In this document: piece after piece, positions 18,314-26,792 of the stretch
How positions within the stretch are numbered: position 1 is the stretch's first letter
Layout: each line of letters starts with the position of its first letter
DNA from: Legionella sp.
Lineage (GTDB): Bacteria > Pseudomonadota > Gammaproteobacteria > Legionellales > Legionellaceae
Direction: 5' to 3'
Assembly: GCA_027437055.1 (NCBI GenBank)
Contig: DAIAOV010000004.1
Span: forward strand, 29,013-70,559
Length of the DNA stretch: 41,547 bases
The notes under the pieces: model-generated
The model's database searches: none
Told to the model about the DNA's origin: nothing
Seen by the model: only the letters and a program-made list of their open reading frames with translations
Translations under genes and position numbers: made by a program

Positions 18314-18358
18314 TAACGAAGGAGGTAGCGTTTATAAAAAACCCACCTCTCTTCGTTA
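18314..18358 (-). terminator. Hairpin downstream of the second icmD
   Basis: The arms TAACGAAGGAGGT (18314-18326) and ACCTCTCTTCGTTA (18345-18358) pair with one bulged base. On the minus strand the hairpin starts 13 bases after the icmD2 stop. A T6 run sits in the loop and a short T-rich stretch follows, so termination is plausible but not classic. It would separate the icmN-icmD2 unit from icmJ-icmB. Confidence 0.55.
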
Positions 18359-18371
18359 GCATAAAGTAAAG

Positions 18372-18761
18372 TTATTGGAATATACTTCCTGTTGGGCCAG
18401 CAGTTTTACCAGACTGTCCAAACATAGTTTGCCCTGTGACTCCTAAAATTGTAGGAAGAAACAATAAAGCCGCAGCAATGAACACTAATGCTATAGGTGT
18501 ACCAATAGGCACTTGAGTTGGATTATCCTTATGCTGTTTGAATTTCATAATAGCACCAATAGAAAATCCTAACCCCGCTAAGTATGAACCCGAAGTAATT
18601 AGTTTAGCGACATTACTAAATGAACCATACATTGAAGAGGCCATTTTTCCTAATGAGGGAGATGCTGCTGCATCCTGGCTCACTAGGACAATTAAGCTGA
18701 TACACATAAAACTGATTAGCCACGCCTTATAATCTGATTTACTAATAACCTTATTGTTCAC
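18372..18761 (-). CDS. icmD: Dot/Icm protein IcmD/DotP, second (downstream) copy
   Basis: IcmD/DotP is a small hydrophobic inner-membrane protein of the secretion system, related to the DotE/IcmC group. This 129-residue copy has an N-terminal signal-like segment (AWLISFMCISLIVLVSQDAAAS) and two membrane segments, near residues 60-72 and 86-107. The last 71 residues (from GSYLAGLGFSIGAIMKFKQH) differ from the other copy by a single Ile/Val change, while the first 58 are clearly divergent (for example MASSMYGSFSNVAK here against MASSITKSFTNVAK). The two genes are 36 bases apart. It could be redundant, or the differing N-terminus may reflect a separate role. Confidence 0.93.
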   Translation of the reverse strand: MNNKVISKSDYKAWLISFMCISLIVLVSQDAAASPSLGKMASSMYGSFSNVAKLITSGSYLAGLGFSIGAIMKFKQHKDNPTQVPIGTPIALVFIAAALLFLPTILGVTGQTMFGQSGKTAGPTGSIFQ

Positions 18762-18797
18762 AGCTTTCTCCTATTTTATAGTAATAAACCCAACAAC

Positions 18798-19187
18798 TTA
18801 TTGGAAAATACTTCCTGTTGGACCAGCAGTTTTACCAGACTGACCAAACATAGTTTGCCCCGTTACACCTAAAATCGTAGGAAGAAACAACAAAGCAGCA
18901 GCGATAAATACCAATGCAATTGGAGTACCAATAGGAATTTGTGTAGGATTATCTTTATGCTGCTTAAATTTCATGATAGCACCAATTGAAAATCCTAAAC
19001 CGGCTAAATATGAACCAGCAGTTATTAATTTAGCTACATTGGTAAATGATTTAGTAATAGAAGAAGCCATGCTTCCCAAAGTAGGGCTCGCTGAGGCATC
19101 CTGACTAACTAACGTAATTAAACCTATACAAACCAAACTGATAACCCAGCATTTATAATCAGATTTGTTCTGAGAAATATTTTTCAC
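18798..19187 (-). CDS. icmD: Dot/Icm protein IcmD/DotP, first (upstream) copy
   Basis: First of two tandem icmD genes, directly after icmC. It encodes 129 residues with a signal-like N-terminus (CWVISLVCIGLITLVSQDASAS) followed by two membrane segments. Its core LITAGSYLAGLGFSIGAI resembles LITGGAYLIGCAFIFKAI in IcmC, in line with IcmC and IcmD being distant relatives. The ribosome site on the minus strand is AGGAGTAAGAGG just upstream. L. pneumophila has one icmD as far as I recall. The pair therefore looks like a lineage-specific duplication. Confidence 0.94.
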   Translation of the reverse strand: MKNISQNKSDYKCWVISLVCIGLITLVSQDASASPTLGSMASSITKSFTNVAKLITAGSYLAGLGFSIGAIMKFKQHKDNPTQIPIGTPIALVFIAAALLFLPTILGVTGQTMFGQSGKTAGPTGSIFQ

Positions 19188-19221
19188 CTCTTACTCCTAA
19201 CTTTTTACCATCATTTTATTA

Positions 19222-19794
19222 TTATGTACCATATAAAGTAGCATTAATCATATTGAGAGTCCCCACAATATTGATTGCTAATATACCACCAAAAACATGC
19301 ACCAAACCTTTACCGGTACCCCCGGGAGGTTGTCCCTGAGATGCTGAACGCGCAATTAAAACCCATCCTCTGACAAAAGCAATCAAACCAATTACACGGA
19401 TTATCAATGTCAAAGGCTGACCAACAACGCTTCCACTTCCAAAAAGAGTATCAAGTGCTGCATTACTACTGTTTACCGGAGCATATTGCAGCACATTTTC
19501 ATAGCCAAAAGTTGTTTTCATCAACGACCCAAATGCCGTAGGAAAATATACCAATAAAGCACCAATCAATAAATAGGCAAGAGGTTCTTTGATGCTGGTA
19601 TTAGACGACATCATAGTTCGTGCTTCACCATACACTTTCAAACTATAGATTGCTTTAAATATAAAAGCGCAACCTATAAGGTAGGCCCCACCTGTAATTA
19701 ATTTTTGTACAGGCCCCATTGAATTAGCTATATTGTTTAATATGTTAGCTTGACTTGCAATCCAACATGCAACAGTACCACCTGTACAAGCCAT
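19222..19794 (-). CDS. icmC: Dot/Icm type IVB secretion protein IcmC/DotE
   Basis: Small polytopic inner-membrane protein required for Dot/Icm function; exact role unknown. The 190 residues hold about four hydrophobic segments (near residues 35-50, 70-88, 125-147 and 165-183) and two N-terminal Cys residues (MACTGGTVACW). It shares the LIT.G.YL core with IcmD. The gene is 7 bases after icmG and 34 bases before the first icmD, in one transcription unit. Confidence 0.94.
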   Translation of the reverse strand: MACTGGTVACWIASQANILNNIANSMGPVQKLITGGAYLIGCAFIFKAIYSLKVYGEARTMMSSNTSIKEPLAYLLIGALLVYFPTAFGSLMKTTFGYENVLQYAPVNSSNAALDTLFGSGSVVGQPLTLIIRVIGLIAFVRGWVLIARSASQGQPPGGTGKGLVHVFGGILAINIVGTLNMINATLYGT

Positions 19795-19801
19795 ATTTAC
19801 C

Positions 19802-20629
19802 TCAACTATCTTCTTGACTGAACCTTATTACTTGTCCTGAGCTAGTCAACACACGACCTTGCAGAGAGTCTATTAATTTAACTATTCCATATCCTGCAAT
19901 TTTTGTCCCTTCTCTTACTGTAAGTGTAGAACCATTTGTTCCAATTAGCCAAGCGCGTCCAGGAATTACAGCTTGAATATAATAAATCGTTCGCGGTAAC
20001 CTTATTTTTGTCTGTATTTTATGTACTACTTTAGGTTGAGAGCGCTTCATTAAAATATTAATTTCTTCTGATTGTTTCGCTACCTGCTTAGTTAGATTCT
20101 CAATAACATGATTAAGATTAGCTATTTGAGTATTTAAATTATTAATATTGTTATTCACTGTTCCTACTTGTTCGCCAACAGAATTAACCTCAGCTCTAAC
20201 TGTTTGCTGTGTCTGCTCTATAGTAGATACTTTTTGTTTTAAATCATTATCAGTAGTCGTCGTAACTACAGGTTGTGACGGCTGAGTAACAGTAGGAGTA
20301 ACCACAGGAGTAGATACGGGTGTGGGTACTGAAGTAATTGTGCTTTGAGTCGGTGGTTGCGACACTTGAGCAGTGGGAGTAGGTGTAATCTGTGACGCGT
20401 TATTGTTTTTTCCTGAATACAACCAGCCCACGATTTTGTATGTTGCCATAGCACAGACAATGACACCTACAGCAATAAGAGCATTCCTTTTTACATTTTT
20501 TCCTGTTGGAGACGGTTTCTGTCCTGATGATGATTCATATTTTTCATTCTCATCATTTATAGACTCGCTATCTAGAGAGTCTAGTTCAGCGAACTTATAT
20601 TCATCACTATCTTGATCATGTTCTGCCAT
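19802..20629 (-). CDS. icmG: Dot/Icm type IVB secretion protein IcmG/DotF
   Basis: Inner-membrane component linked with the DotC-DotD-DotH-DotG core; it has been implicated in effector recognition. Residues 1-47 are an acidic cytoplasmic tail, 48-70 a single membrane segment (RNALIAVGVIVCAMATYKIVG), and about 75-130 a Pro/Thr-rich linker. Residues 135-195 form a heptad-like coiled coil (INNLNTQIANLNHVIENLTK). The C-terminal periplasmic domain spans residues 200-275. The length of 275 is close to the family norm. It lies 17 bases after icmE. Confidence 0.95.
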   Translation of the reverse strand: MAEHDQDSDEYKFAELDSLDSESINDENEKYESSSGQKPSPTGKNVKRNALIAVGVIVCAMATYKIVGWLYSGKNNNASQITPTPTAQVSQPPTQSTITSVPTPVSTPVVTPTVTQPSQPVVTTTTDNDLKQKVSTIEQTQQTVRAEVNSVGEQVGTVNNNINNLNTQIANLNHVIENLTKQVAKQSEEINILMKRSQPKVVHKIQTKIRLPRTIYYIQAVIPGRAWLIGTNGSTLTVREGTKIAGYGIVKLIDSLQGRVLTSSGQVIRFSQEDS

Positions 20630-20646
20630 TGTTACCTACCATCAAA

Positions 20647-23600
20647 TTAAATAGACTGTACGTCTTGCGTGAATAAAACACCTATGCCCGTACCCGAATA
20701 AACTTCAACTGTAGTTGGTGTATTGAATAACTGCTGAGCTTGTTGACTCCAGTTTTGCCCAACTTGAGCTAAGCCAATAACGGCATTCTGAAGAGCAGAT
20801 CGGCCAACACCATTCGAAACAGTAATGTTATTGCCACCACCTGTTCCGCCAATGGTCACAGTAGTATTAGCTGACTGGAAGGCATTACCAAAGCCTTGCA
20901 AGAATGACGATGCGAATAATGAGCCATAACGCATTAAAAAGTGGTGATCAGTACGACTAGCAAGAGCTGTTCTAGCCGTATTAGGATCTATAGCAAAAGC
21001 TGAAATTGAGATAGTTCTTGGTGCTCCAGGCACAGACATAGTATTAAAAGTAATCACCATTTTATTTGCGGTTGAAGGCAAATTAAAACTACCGATTAGC
21101 TTAGTTCCCTTTAATTTACCAGAAACAATGGTGGCTAATATAGGTCCAGGTTCATCACTATTTACGGAGGTATCTATTACAGCAAAAAGAATATCTCCAG
21201 TTTTAATTACAGCTCTTTGCTGAGTAGTAGTCGTTGTAGATACAGTTTGACTACTAGTCGTTGTTGAATTATTTACATTTAGCGCTGCATTCTCTGCTCC
21301 TTTTTCCGCTTGATCAGCATTACCTTCCGCATACACTTGCACATTGACCGGTTTCCAGTTTTGTATTGCTTGGTTAGCAGCAGATAGCATATCACTCGTT
21401 CTTTGCTGAATTCTTTGCTGATATTTTTGTTCAGCCTGTTCCTGGTTTTGCCTATTTAAAATAGCCTGTAATTGATCGTTATTTGAAGCAGCTAATGCAC
21501 TGGCTCCTTGAGGAGCGGTTGCTCCCGGAAAGGATGGCATCGCATTCAAACTCGATGGACTTTGTTGCAGGTTTGGATTTTGTAAACCAGCGATATTAGA
21601 TTCCTCGGGTGAAAATCCCGCATTAAGCAATTGGTTAGCGGTAAACCCCGCATCTTTTAACTGCTGCGCACTATATCCTGCATCTTTGAGTTCCTTAGCA
21701 CTGTATCCCGCAGCCTTTAATTCAGCAGCAGAAAAACCAGCATCTTTTAAGTCTTTAGCGCTAAAACCTGCTGCTTTTAAATCGGCAGCGGAAAAACCAG
21801 CATCTTTAAGTTCTTTGGCACTAAAACCTGCTGCTTTAAGATCAGCCGCTGAAAAACCTGCATCCTTTAACTCTTTAGCACTAAAGCCCGCTGCTTTTAA
21901 TTGGGCGGCAGTGAACCCTGCAGCCCTTAAATCAGCTGCAGAGAAACCGGCATCTTTTAGTTCTTTAGCACTGAAGCCGGCTGCTTTTAATTGAGCAGCA
22001 CTAAAGCCAGCATCACGTAACTCTTTTGCGGTAAATCCAGCATCTTTCAAATCTTTAGCACTAAATCCAGCTGCTTTTAACTCCGCCGCTGTAAAACCTG
22101 CGTCCTTAAGTTCTTTAGCGGTGTAACCAGCATCCTTAAGTGCTTGAGCAGAACATCCAAGTGTTTGTCTAATAGTTAGAGCAGATACTCCAGCTGCTCT
22201 AGCTTTTTTTAATGCATCTACACTACAGTCTGCTACTCTCCCATTGGCAATAGCAGCAGCAGGATTTATACCTGCATCTTCCAGCTGCTTTGGTGTAAAG
22301 CCTGCTGCCTGCAGTTGGGCTGGTGTAAATCCAGCATCTAATAAAGATTTGACATCATACCCTGCCTCTTTTAATGCTTGAGCACTACAACCATTTAAAT
22401 CTTTAATACGCTTAGCTGAAACACCAGCTGCTAATAATTTTTTTAATTTATCGGGATCACAGCCTGCAGCCTTAATAGCACTATCAGAAAGCGGAGTTGC
22501 TGCACTAATTTGCTGAGGGGTAAATCCTGCATTAGCTAGATCTGCATCACTAAAACCAGCCGCCTTCAGAGCCTGAGCACTACAACCTGCATATTGCCTA
22601 ATCAAAGCAGCACTAACGCCAGCCGCCCTCTCCTTTTTCAAGACATCTACATCACAGCCAGCATTTTTCACATCCGCCGGGGTAATACCAGGAGGTAACT
22701 CCATTTCAGCGGCCTTTATCTCTGCAGGGGAGAAACCTGCTTTGGCAAGTTCCTCGGGAGTGAAACCCGCGTTGAGTAAATCCCTGGCAGTGAAACCGGC
22801 TGCTTTTAATTCGTCAGCTGAAAAACCGGCCCGCTTTAAATCCGCAGCACTAAATCCGGCATCTTTTAATTCCTTAGCAGTAAATCCAGCTGCTTTCAAT
22901 TGCTCCGCACTACATCCACTAATACGTCTTATGGCAGCTGCACTTACTCCAGCTTTACGCAATTTCGTTAAAGCCGCTTCTCCACAACCTGCTTTTAAAA
23001 CATCTGCAGCAGTAATTCCGTCTGGTAAGCCACTTGCCTTAGCTATCTCAGCATCTGAGAATCCGGCTCCTTTCAGCTCTCCATCAGAGAAACCACCATC
23101 TTTCATTTCCTGAGCCGTAAAACCTGCATTACGTAATTCACATGCATCAAAACCGCAATCTCTTAATCTTCCAGCAGTATAACCAATATCTTTTAATTGT
23201 CTTGCGCTATAGCCCGCAGCCTTTAATTCCTTACAGGGGCATACATGATCTAAATCTTTCAATCCAAAACCAACATCTTTTAATTGCACACAAGTACATG
23301 CAGCCTTCAAATCCGATAATTGCGCTCCTTGACTTACGACCTGATCAATAGCATTTTTGCTACAACTACCGTTTTTTAGAGCTTGAATCCATAAACTATT
23401 CTGTGGTCCCTCTTCCTCTTCTCGAGATAAAGCTGTAAACCCTACACCCGTTTGGCCATTAGTAGAGCCAATAACACCTACCCCTTCCCCTAGAGCTTGC
23501 GTTCTAATAATTGTTGGAATAGCACTGCCACCACTTTTTTCAGCTTGTACAGCTTGATTAACATTTTGTTGCTGCTGTAATTTTGCATATTGAGCCGTAG

Positions 23601-23802
23601 GATCAAGCACGCCAGGAATGGACTGAATCCCAACTGGCCCCTGAGGCAAGGAAGAAGCCCCTGTTGTTACTCCTGAAGCACTTTTTAGTTTTACATAACC
23701 AATTACTACGGTAAGTATCAATAATATTGCTGTAAAAACAATAATCACTCGTGTTCGTGTATTGGAAAATAGTGACTTTAAATTTTCTTTTCTACTTGCC
23801 AT
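20647..23802 (-). CDS. icmE: Dot/Icm core-complex protein IcmE/DotG with long decapeptide repeat region
   Basis: IcmE/DotG is the VirB10-like channel protein spanning inner membrane to core complex. Of 1051 residues, 17-36 are the membrane segment (RVIIVFTAILLILTVVIGYV). About 145-735 are tandem ten-residue repeats of the form AGFSAKELKD, and about 860-1051 are the VirB10/TrbI-like C-terminal domain (KTGDILFAVIDTSVNSDEPG; SSFLQGFGNAFQ). The repeats are interrupted by four modules with paired Cys (273/297, 383/407, 447/472, 526/550), each of the type C..LKK.RAAGVSA..IR…GCSAQALK. An N-terminal Cys cluster lies at 147-221. Length is close to that of L. pneumophila DotG. Confidence 0.97.
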   Translation of the reverse strand: MASRKENLKSLFSNTRTRVIIVFTAILLILTVVIGYVKLKSASGVTTGASSLPQGPVGIQSIPGVLDPTAQYAKLQQQQNVNQAVQAEKSGGSAIPTIIRTQALGEGVGVIGSTNGQTGVGFTALSREEEEGPQNSLWIQALKNGSCSKNAIDQVVSQGAQLSDLKAACTCVQLKDVGFGLKDLDHVCPCKELKAAGYSARQLKDIGYTAGRLRDCGFDACELRNAGFTAQEMKDGGFSDGELKGAGFSDAEIAKASGLPDGITAADVLKAGCGEAALTKLRKAGVSAAAIRRISGCSAEQLKAAGFTAKELKDAGFSAADLKRAGFSADELKAAGFTARDLLNAGFTPEELAKAGFSPAEIKAAEMELPPGITPADVKNAGCDVDVLKKERAAGVSAALIRQYAGCSAQALKAAGFSDADLANAGFTPQQISAATPLSDSAIKAAGCDPDKLKKLLAAGVSAKRIKDLNGCSAQALKEAGYDVKSLLDAGFTPAQLQAAGFTPKQLEDAGINPAAAIANGRVADCSVDALKKARAAGVSALTIRQTLGCSAQALKDAGYTAKELKDAGFTAAELKAAGFSAKDLKDAGFTAKELRDAGFSAAQLKAAGFSAKELKDAGFSAADLRAAGFTAAQLKAAGFSAKELKDAGFSAADLKAAGFSAKELKDAGFSAADLKAAGFSAKDLKDAGFSAAELKAAGYSAKELKDAGYSAQQLKDAGFTANQLLNAGFSPEESNIAGLQNPNLQQSPSSLNAMPSFPGATAPQGASALAASNNDQLQAILNRQNQEQAEQKYQQRIQQRTSDMLSAANQAIQNWKPVNVQVYAEGNADQAEKGAENAALNVNNSTTTSSQTVSTTTTTQQRAVIKTGDILFAVIDTSVNSDEPGPILATIVSGKLKGTKLIGSFNLPSTANKMVITFNTMSVPGAPRTISISAFAIDPNTARTALASRTDHHFLMRYGSLFASSFLQGFGNAFQSANTTVTIGGTGGGNNITVSNGVGRSALQNAVIGLAQVGQNWSQQAQQLFNTPTTVEVYSGTGIGVLFTQDVQSI
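21613..22188 (-). repeat. Near-identical 30-bp tandem repeats inside icmE
   Basis: Residues 539-730 of IcmE are encoded by an unbroken series of about nineteen 30-bp units that alternate ELKDAGFSA-like and LKAAGFSA-like decapeptides. The DNA similarity between units is highest here. The repeat array continues in more divergent form to about 23300. Such DNA can expand or shrink by recombination or slippage, so length differences between strains would be expected. Confidence 0.9.
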
Positions 23803-23806
23803 TTGA

Positions 23807-24901
23807 TTATAACCCTTCTACCTTGAGTTGCATCACTTTTCCGTGCCAGGATACTAAGAGAACGGGTGATTTCTGCATCTCATAAGCATGCATCCCGTCG
23901 GCACTAGTCATACTAGATAACCACCCTGGAGATAATATGGTAAGGTTAGTCCTTACATACATTTTTTCGTTTGAAAGCCAAGCCCTCGCATCTCCTCCAC
24001 TCACAGCCAATCTTCTGCTTCCTGGTGGTGGAACGCCCTCCAAAACATGAAGGAGTAAATCATTTGCAGACGGAGGAATTCCTTGCTCCAACGGCATGGT
24101 TTTCGCGTGGGGACCAATTCCTTGTATTCGTAAATCTACTCGGTAATCTACGGCTTTTTGTCCAGGTATCAATGTTAACATGACTGGAGTATTCAAACCT
24201 TTTAATCGAACAGCCAAGTTACCATAGTTATACAATTTCATTGCTTGTATCATGAGGGTATTACTGGTTTTATCCCACTGAATATTAAAAGACGCCGGAT
24301 CTCCTAGATCGTATGCAGAAATAGGCCAAGGCGCTCCTGTTGAGTCAAGAAACACTAAAGAAGAAACAAAACCTTGAGATAAACGTATCACTGGAGGAGT
24401 AGATCCTGGCGACAAATTAACAAATTGAGATGTTGCCGTCGGCTTAGGAGGAGTTCCGGCTGTTGATGCCTGCGCATATTCAGAAGTTTGATAGATTTGC
24501 TTTAAACGAACGATTTGTTCAGGGCTTAAAGGATATAAATTACGCGTCATATCTTTAAATGCTTTATTATCAATAATCTCCGCATCACTTTGACTAATTG
24601 GTTGCCCCTCGTTACCTGGGGAGTTTTGAGCAGGACTAGGATTCACTGGGGGGGTATTTTGAGCAGGTAAAGCCGCTCCAGGAACCTTTGTAGCAGCTCC
24701 CCCAGCTTGATTAGCGACAGAACCCGGTTGACCATTATCAGATCCAGGATTTTGAGACAGACGTTGCTGTAATAAACGTAATTGCTGTAGTGCTTGTTGA
24801 GCATCATCTGGTTGATTTGCGGCAAAAGAGGTCACGGCAAAAAGATGGGGAATTACTGCTACTAAACCAATTTTCAATACTTTACTCATAATTCTCATCA
24901 T
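23807..24901 (-). CDS. icmK: Dot/Icm core-complex protein IcmK/DotH
   Basis: Outer-membrane-associated component of the core complex that needs the lipoproteins DotC and DotD for its localisation; functional counterpart of VirB9. The 364-residue protein starts with a signal peptide (about residues 1-27, ending TSFAA). A Gln/Pro/Gly-rich linker follows (about 30-105), then the DotH domain with LYPLSPEQIVRLKQIYQTSE and a C-terminal beta-rich part. The ATG overlaps the icmL stop by one base (TAATG), so translation is coupled. icmE starts 4 bases after its stop. Confidence 0.95.
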   Translation of the reverse strand: MMRIMSKVLKIGLVAVIPHLFAVTSFAANQPDDAQQALQQLRLLQQRLSQNPGSDNGQPGSVANQAGGAATKVPGAALPAQNTPPVNPSPAQNSPGNEGQPISQSDAEIIDNKAFKDMTRNLYPLSPEQIVRLKQIYQTSEYAQASTAGTPPKPTATSQFVNLSPGSTPPVIRLSQGFVSSLVFLDSTGAPWPISAYDLGDPASFNIQWDKTSNTLMIQAMKLYNYGNLAVRLKGLNTPVMLTLIPGQKAVDYRVDLRIQGIGPHAKTMPLEQGIPPSANDLLLHVLEGVPPPGSRRLAVSGGDARAWLSNEKMYVRTNLTILSPGWLSSMTSADGMHAYEMQKSPVLLVSWHGKVMQLKVEGL

Positions 24902-25539
24902 TAACTTACCCCACCGCTGGCAGGACCAACAACAAACTGCGCTATACCAATTCCTCGAGGAGAGTTTAAAGTTGATACACGAGTGATGAGCATAGTAACT
25001 ACGTTATTTTGCTGCGTAAACTCACTCGCACTTTGATAAGTAACTAATATAGGCATTTGTACTCGCCAAGAAAAACTACCATTTAAGACCCCTTTCTGTA
25101 GAATAATCGGGGCGCGAGTTGCCACAGCTGAAACAATTAATTTCTTAGCCTTTACAGCATCAAGGTTGTTAGACTGTTGTAATGCATTAAGAAATTGATC
25201 CCATCCCTCAGCGGTGAAAAATCCTGACGAAGACTGTAATTCATCTCTATAATTTACGAAATTATAGGTGAACGCAGCAATCGCTGCCTGATTGGCCCAT
25301 TGCAACACGGCTGAATCAGATTGGTTAGGCTGATCCAAAGGAAATAATGGAGTAATACGTCCATTAATACTCGTTGCAAAATATTTAGGTGCTGGTGGAT
25401 GCGTAATAATATACACCAGCATTGAGCCTAAAACCAAATTAACTATGATAGCCAATAATAACGCGAATATAACTTTACGTTGACTATCTTTATAAAATTT
25501 GTTCCGTAAAGCAACAACAGTTAAGGCATCTTCAGCCAT
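24901..25539 (-). CDS. icmL: Dot/Icm type IVB secretion protein IcmL/DotI
   Basis: DotI is an inner-membrane protein whose periplasmic domain resembles VirB8. It forms hetero-complexes with DotJ/IcmM. The 212 residues comprise a short cytoplasmic N-terminus, one membrane segment at about 23-46 (KVIFALLLAIIVNLVLGSML) and a periplasmic alpha/beta domain containing WANQAAIAAFTYNFVNYRDEL, a well-conserved family block. It is 12 bases after icmM and overlaps icmK by one base. Confidence 0.96.
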   Translation of the reverse strand: MAEDALTVVALRNKFYKDSQRKVIFALLLAIIVNLVLGSMLVYIITHPPAPKYFATSINGRITPLFPLDQPNQSDSAVLQWANQAAIAAFTYNFVNYRDELQSSSGFFTAEGWDQFLNALQQSNNLDAVKAKKLIVSAVATRAPIILQKGVLNGSFSWRVQMPILVTYQSASEFTQQNNVVTMLITRVSTLNSPRGIGIAQFVVGPASGGVS

Positions 25540-25551
25540 AATATCCTCTAC

Positions 25552-25836
25552 TTATTGCGGTATAACTCTTTGCACATCATCCGTCGGTGGGTCAGGAGGA
25601 AGTAATGCAGTTGATGATTCATTGGGGGCCGCTAAAGGTTGAAGCTTAATTGGCGGTGTAATCCCACTAGTTGCATAAAAATCTCTTTCTGGCTGATGCA
25701 AATAGAAATAAAACATTAACAAACCGATAATGCTACTCAATACAAGAGAAATAATTATCATCAACAAACCACGTCTATACACTTGAACATTAAAATTTTT
25801 ATGTTCTTTAATTAAAGCCCATGACTCACGACTCAT
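25552..25836 (-). CDS. icmM: Dot/Icm type IVB secretion protein IcmM/DotJ
   Basis: DotJ is a short DotI relative: it has the membrane-proximal part of DotI without the full periplasmic domain, and it forms a complex with DotI. The 94 residues include one membrane segment at about 23-47 (RRGLLMIIISLVLSSIIGLL) and a Pro-rich tail. The section PERDFYATSGITPPIKLQPL parallels PKYFATSINGRITPLFPLD in IcmL, supporting common descent. It lies between icmN (11 bases) and icmL (12 bases). Confidence 0.94.
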   Translation of the reverse strand: MSRESWALIKEHKNFNVQVYRRGLLMIIISLVLSSIIGLLMFYFYLHQPERDFYATSGITPPIKLQPLAAPNESSTALLPPDPPTDDVQRVIPQ

Positions 25837-25847
25837 TTCTTCCTCAA

Positions 25848-26411
25848 TTATGCAACAGCATCTCTAAATGTAATTTCTATTCGCGCATTTGGAGATGAAT
25901 CTCCACCTTGAGTGAAACTTACTACAGGTTTATCACTACCTAATCCTTGTGTAAAGATAAAACGACTATCAATTCCTTGCGACCAAAAATACTCTCCAAC
26001 TACACGTGCTCTTGCAGTAGTTAAAGCTCTTTCTCTATGCATAGACACATATTTGCTGCTATAGCTTGTTACATTAACTGCAACTTTGCGAAATTGCTTT
26101 AGAAATGAAGCTATTTCATTTAACAAGCGATAAGAGCCCCACTTTAAATGTGGTGTTTGCTCATCAAATAAACGACTTGCAGGGATACTTATTAAATAAT
26201 CTTGTCCAATCGTAATTACTTTTATACCGCTTTTATTAAATTTCTTTATTTTTTTCATTATGGTTGCATCACAGGCACCTAATACCTTACACGGCAATTT
26301 AGGATCCTCTGGTTCAGGAATATAGTCACCTCCACGATGACAAGCACTAACCTGAAGCAAGAGCATTAAGCCTATAATACGGATAAATATGATTATGTAG
26401 TTAGTTAGCAT
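25848..26411 (-). CDS. icmN: Dot/Icm lipoprotein IcmN/DotK (OmpA-like)
   Basis: Outer-membrane lipoprotein of the secretion system with a peptidoglycan-binding OmpA-like C-terminal domain. The N-terminus is a lipoprotein signal ending QVSAC, with the lipidated Cys near residue 24. The OmpA-like domain covers about residues 70-185 (VSMHRERALTTARARVVGEY; FTQGLGSDKPVVS; NARIEITFRD). The frame is open from a TTG at 26420; I prefer the ATG at 26411, giving 187 residues. It is the first gene of the unit icmN-icmM-icmL-icmK-icmE-icmG-icmC-icmD, after a 0.43-kb gap that must hold its promoter. Confidence 0.92.
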   Translation of the reverse strand: MLTNYIIIFIRIIGLMLLLQVSACHRGGDYIPEPEDPKLPCKVLGACDATIMKKIKKFNKSGIKVITIGQDYLISIPASRLFDEQTPHLKWGSYRLLNEIASFLKQFRKVAVNVTSYSSKYVSMHRERALTTARARVVGEYFWSQGIDSRFIFTQGLGSDKPVVSFTQGGDSSPNARIEITFRDAVA

Positions 26412-26629
26412 TGATCTCAACCACTATCCCCACTTTTAGAAAGACTTCTTATTTTTATTGCTGTCTAACTATCTTAATTTAACTTAGTGATAATAAAAAC
26501 ATATAAGTGATTACGTTACAATGAATTTAATAAAATTGCTATTTTTTTAGAAAATTTATTTATTACTTCGAGTCCGCGAGAATGCCTCTCCACTCTACAG
26601 TATTAAGCAGTAAAAGAACGTCTCAGTAG

Positions 26630-26732
26630 TCTTGAAACTCGATGTATCGAATGAAGTATGAGTAGGAATGGTGTACAGAACAAGAATAAACAAGAAAATC
26701 ACAGTGATAATAGAGTTTCAAAAGAGGTCTTT
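26630..26732. repeat. Inverted-repeat-bounded segment, AGACCTCTTT family (MITE or IS relic)
   Basis: TCTTGAAACTC at 26630-26640 faces GAGTTTCAAAAGA at 26713-26725, followed by GGTCT. The right end read inward is AGACCTCTTTTGAAACTC. The same end motif occurs at 33758-33837 and 35005-35023, always between genes. The size of about 100 bp, with inward-facing ends and no coding function, fits a non-autonomous element or the remains of an insertion sequence. Confidence 0.5.
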
Positions 26733-26792
26733 TGCAGATCATGGGAGAGCATTCACTCTATTCAAGAGAATAATGGGAAAAAAATTACATAT

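Noticed and set aside
21686..23113. Long plus-strand frames opposite icmE (about 102 and 123 codons, rich in PAAFKSLALK-like repeats)
   Set aside because: They are the antisense reading of the 30-bp icmE repeats; a repeat whose length is a multiple of three keeps several frames open. No ribosome site and no independent composition signal.
21613..23300. CRISPR-like regular repeats
   Set aside because: The repeats are contiguous 30-bp coding units without unique spacers and lie in frame inside icmE.
26505..26525. GTAAC.GTAAT pair upstream of icmN as a CpxR box
   Set aside because: The halves are adjacent rather than spaced by about 5 bases, and no -10 with the right spacing was found.
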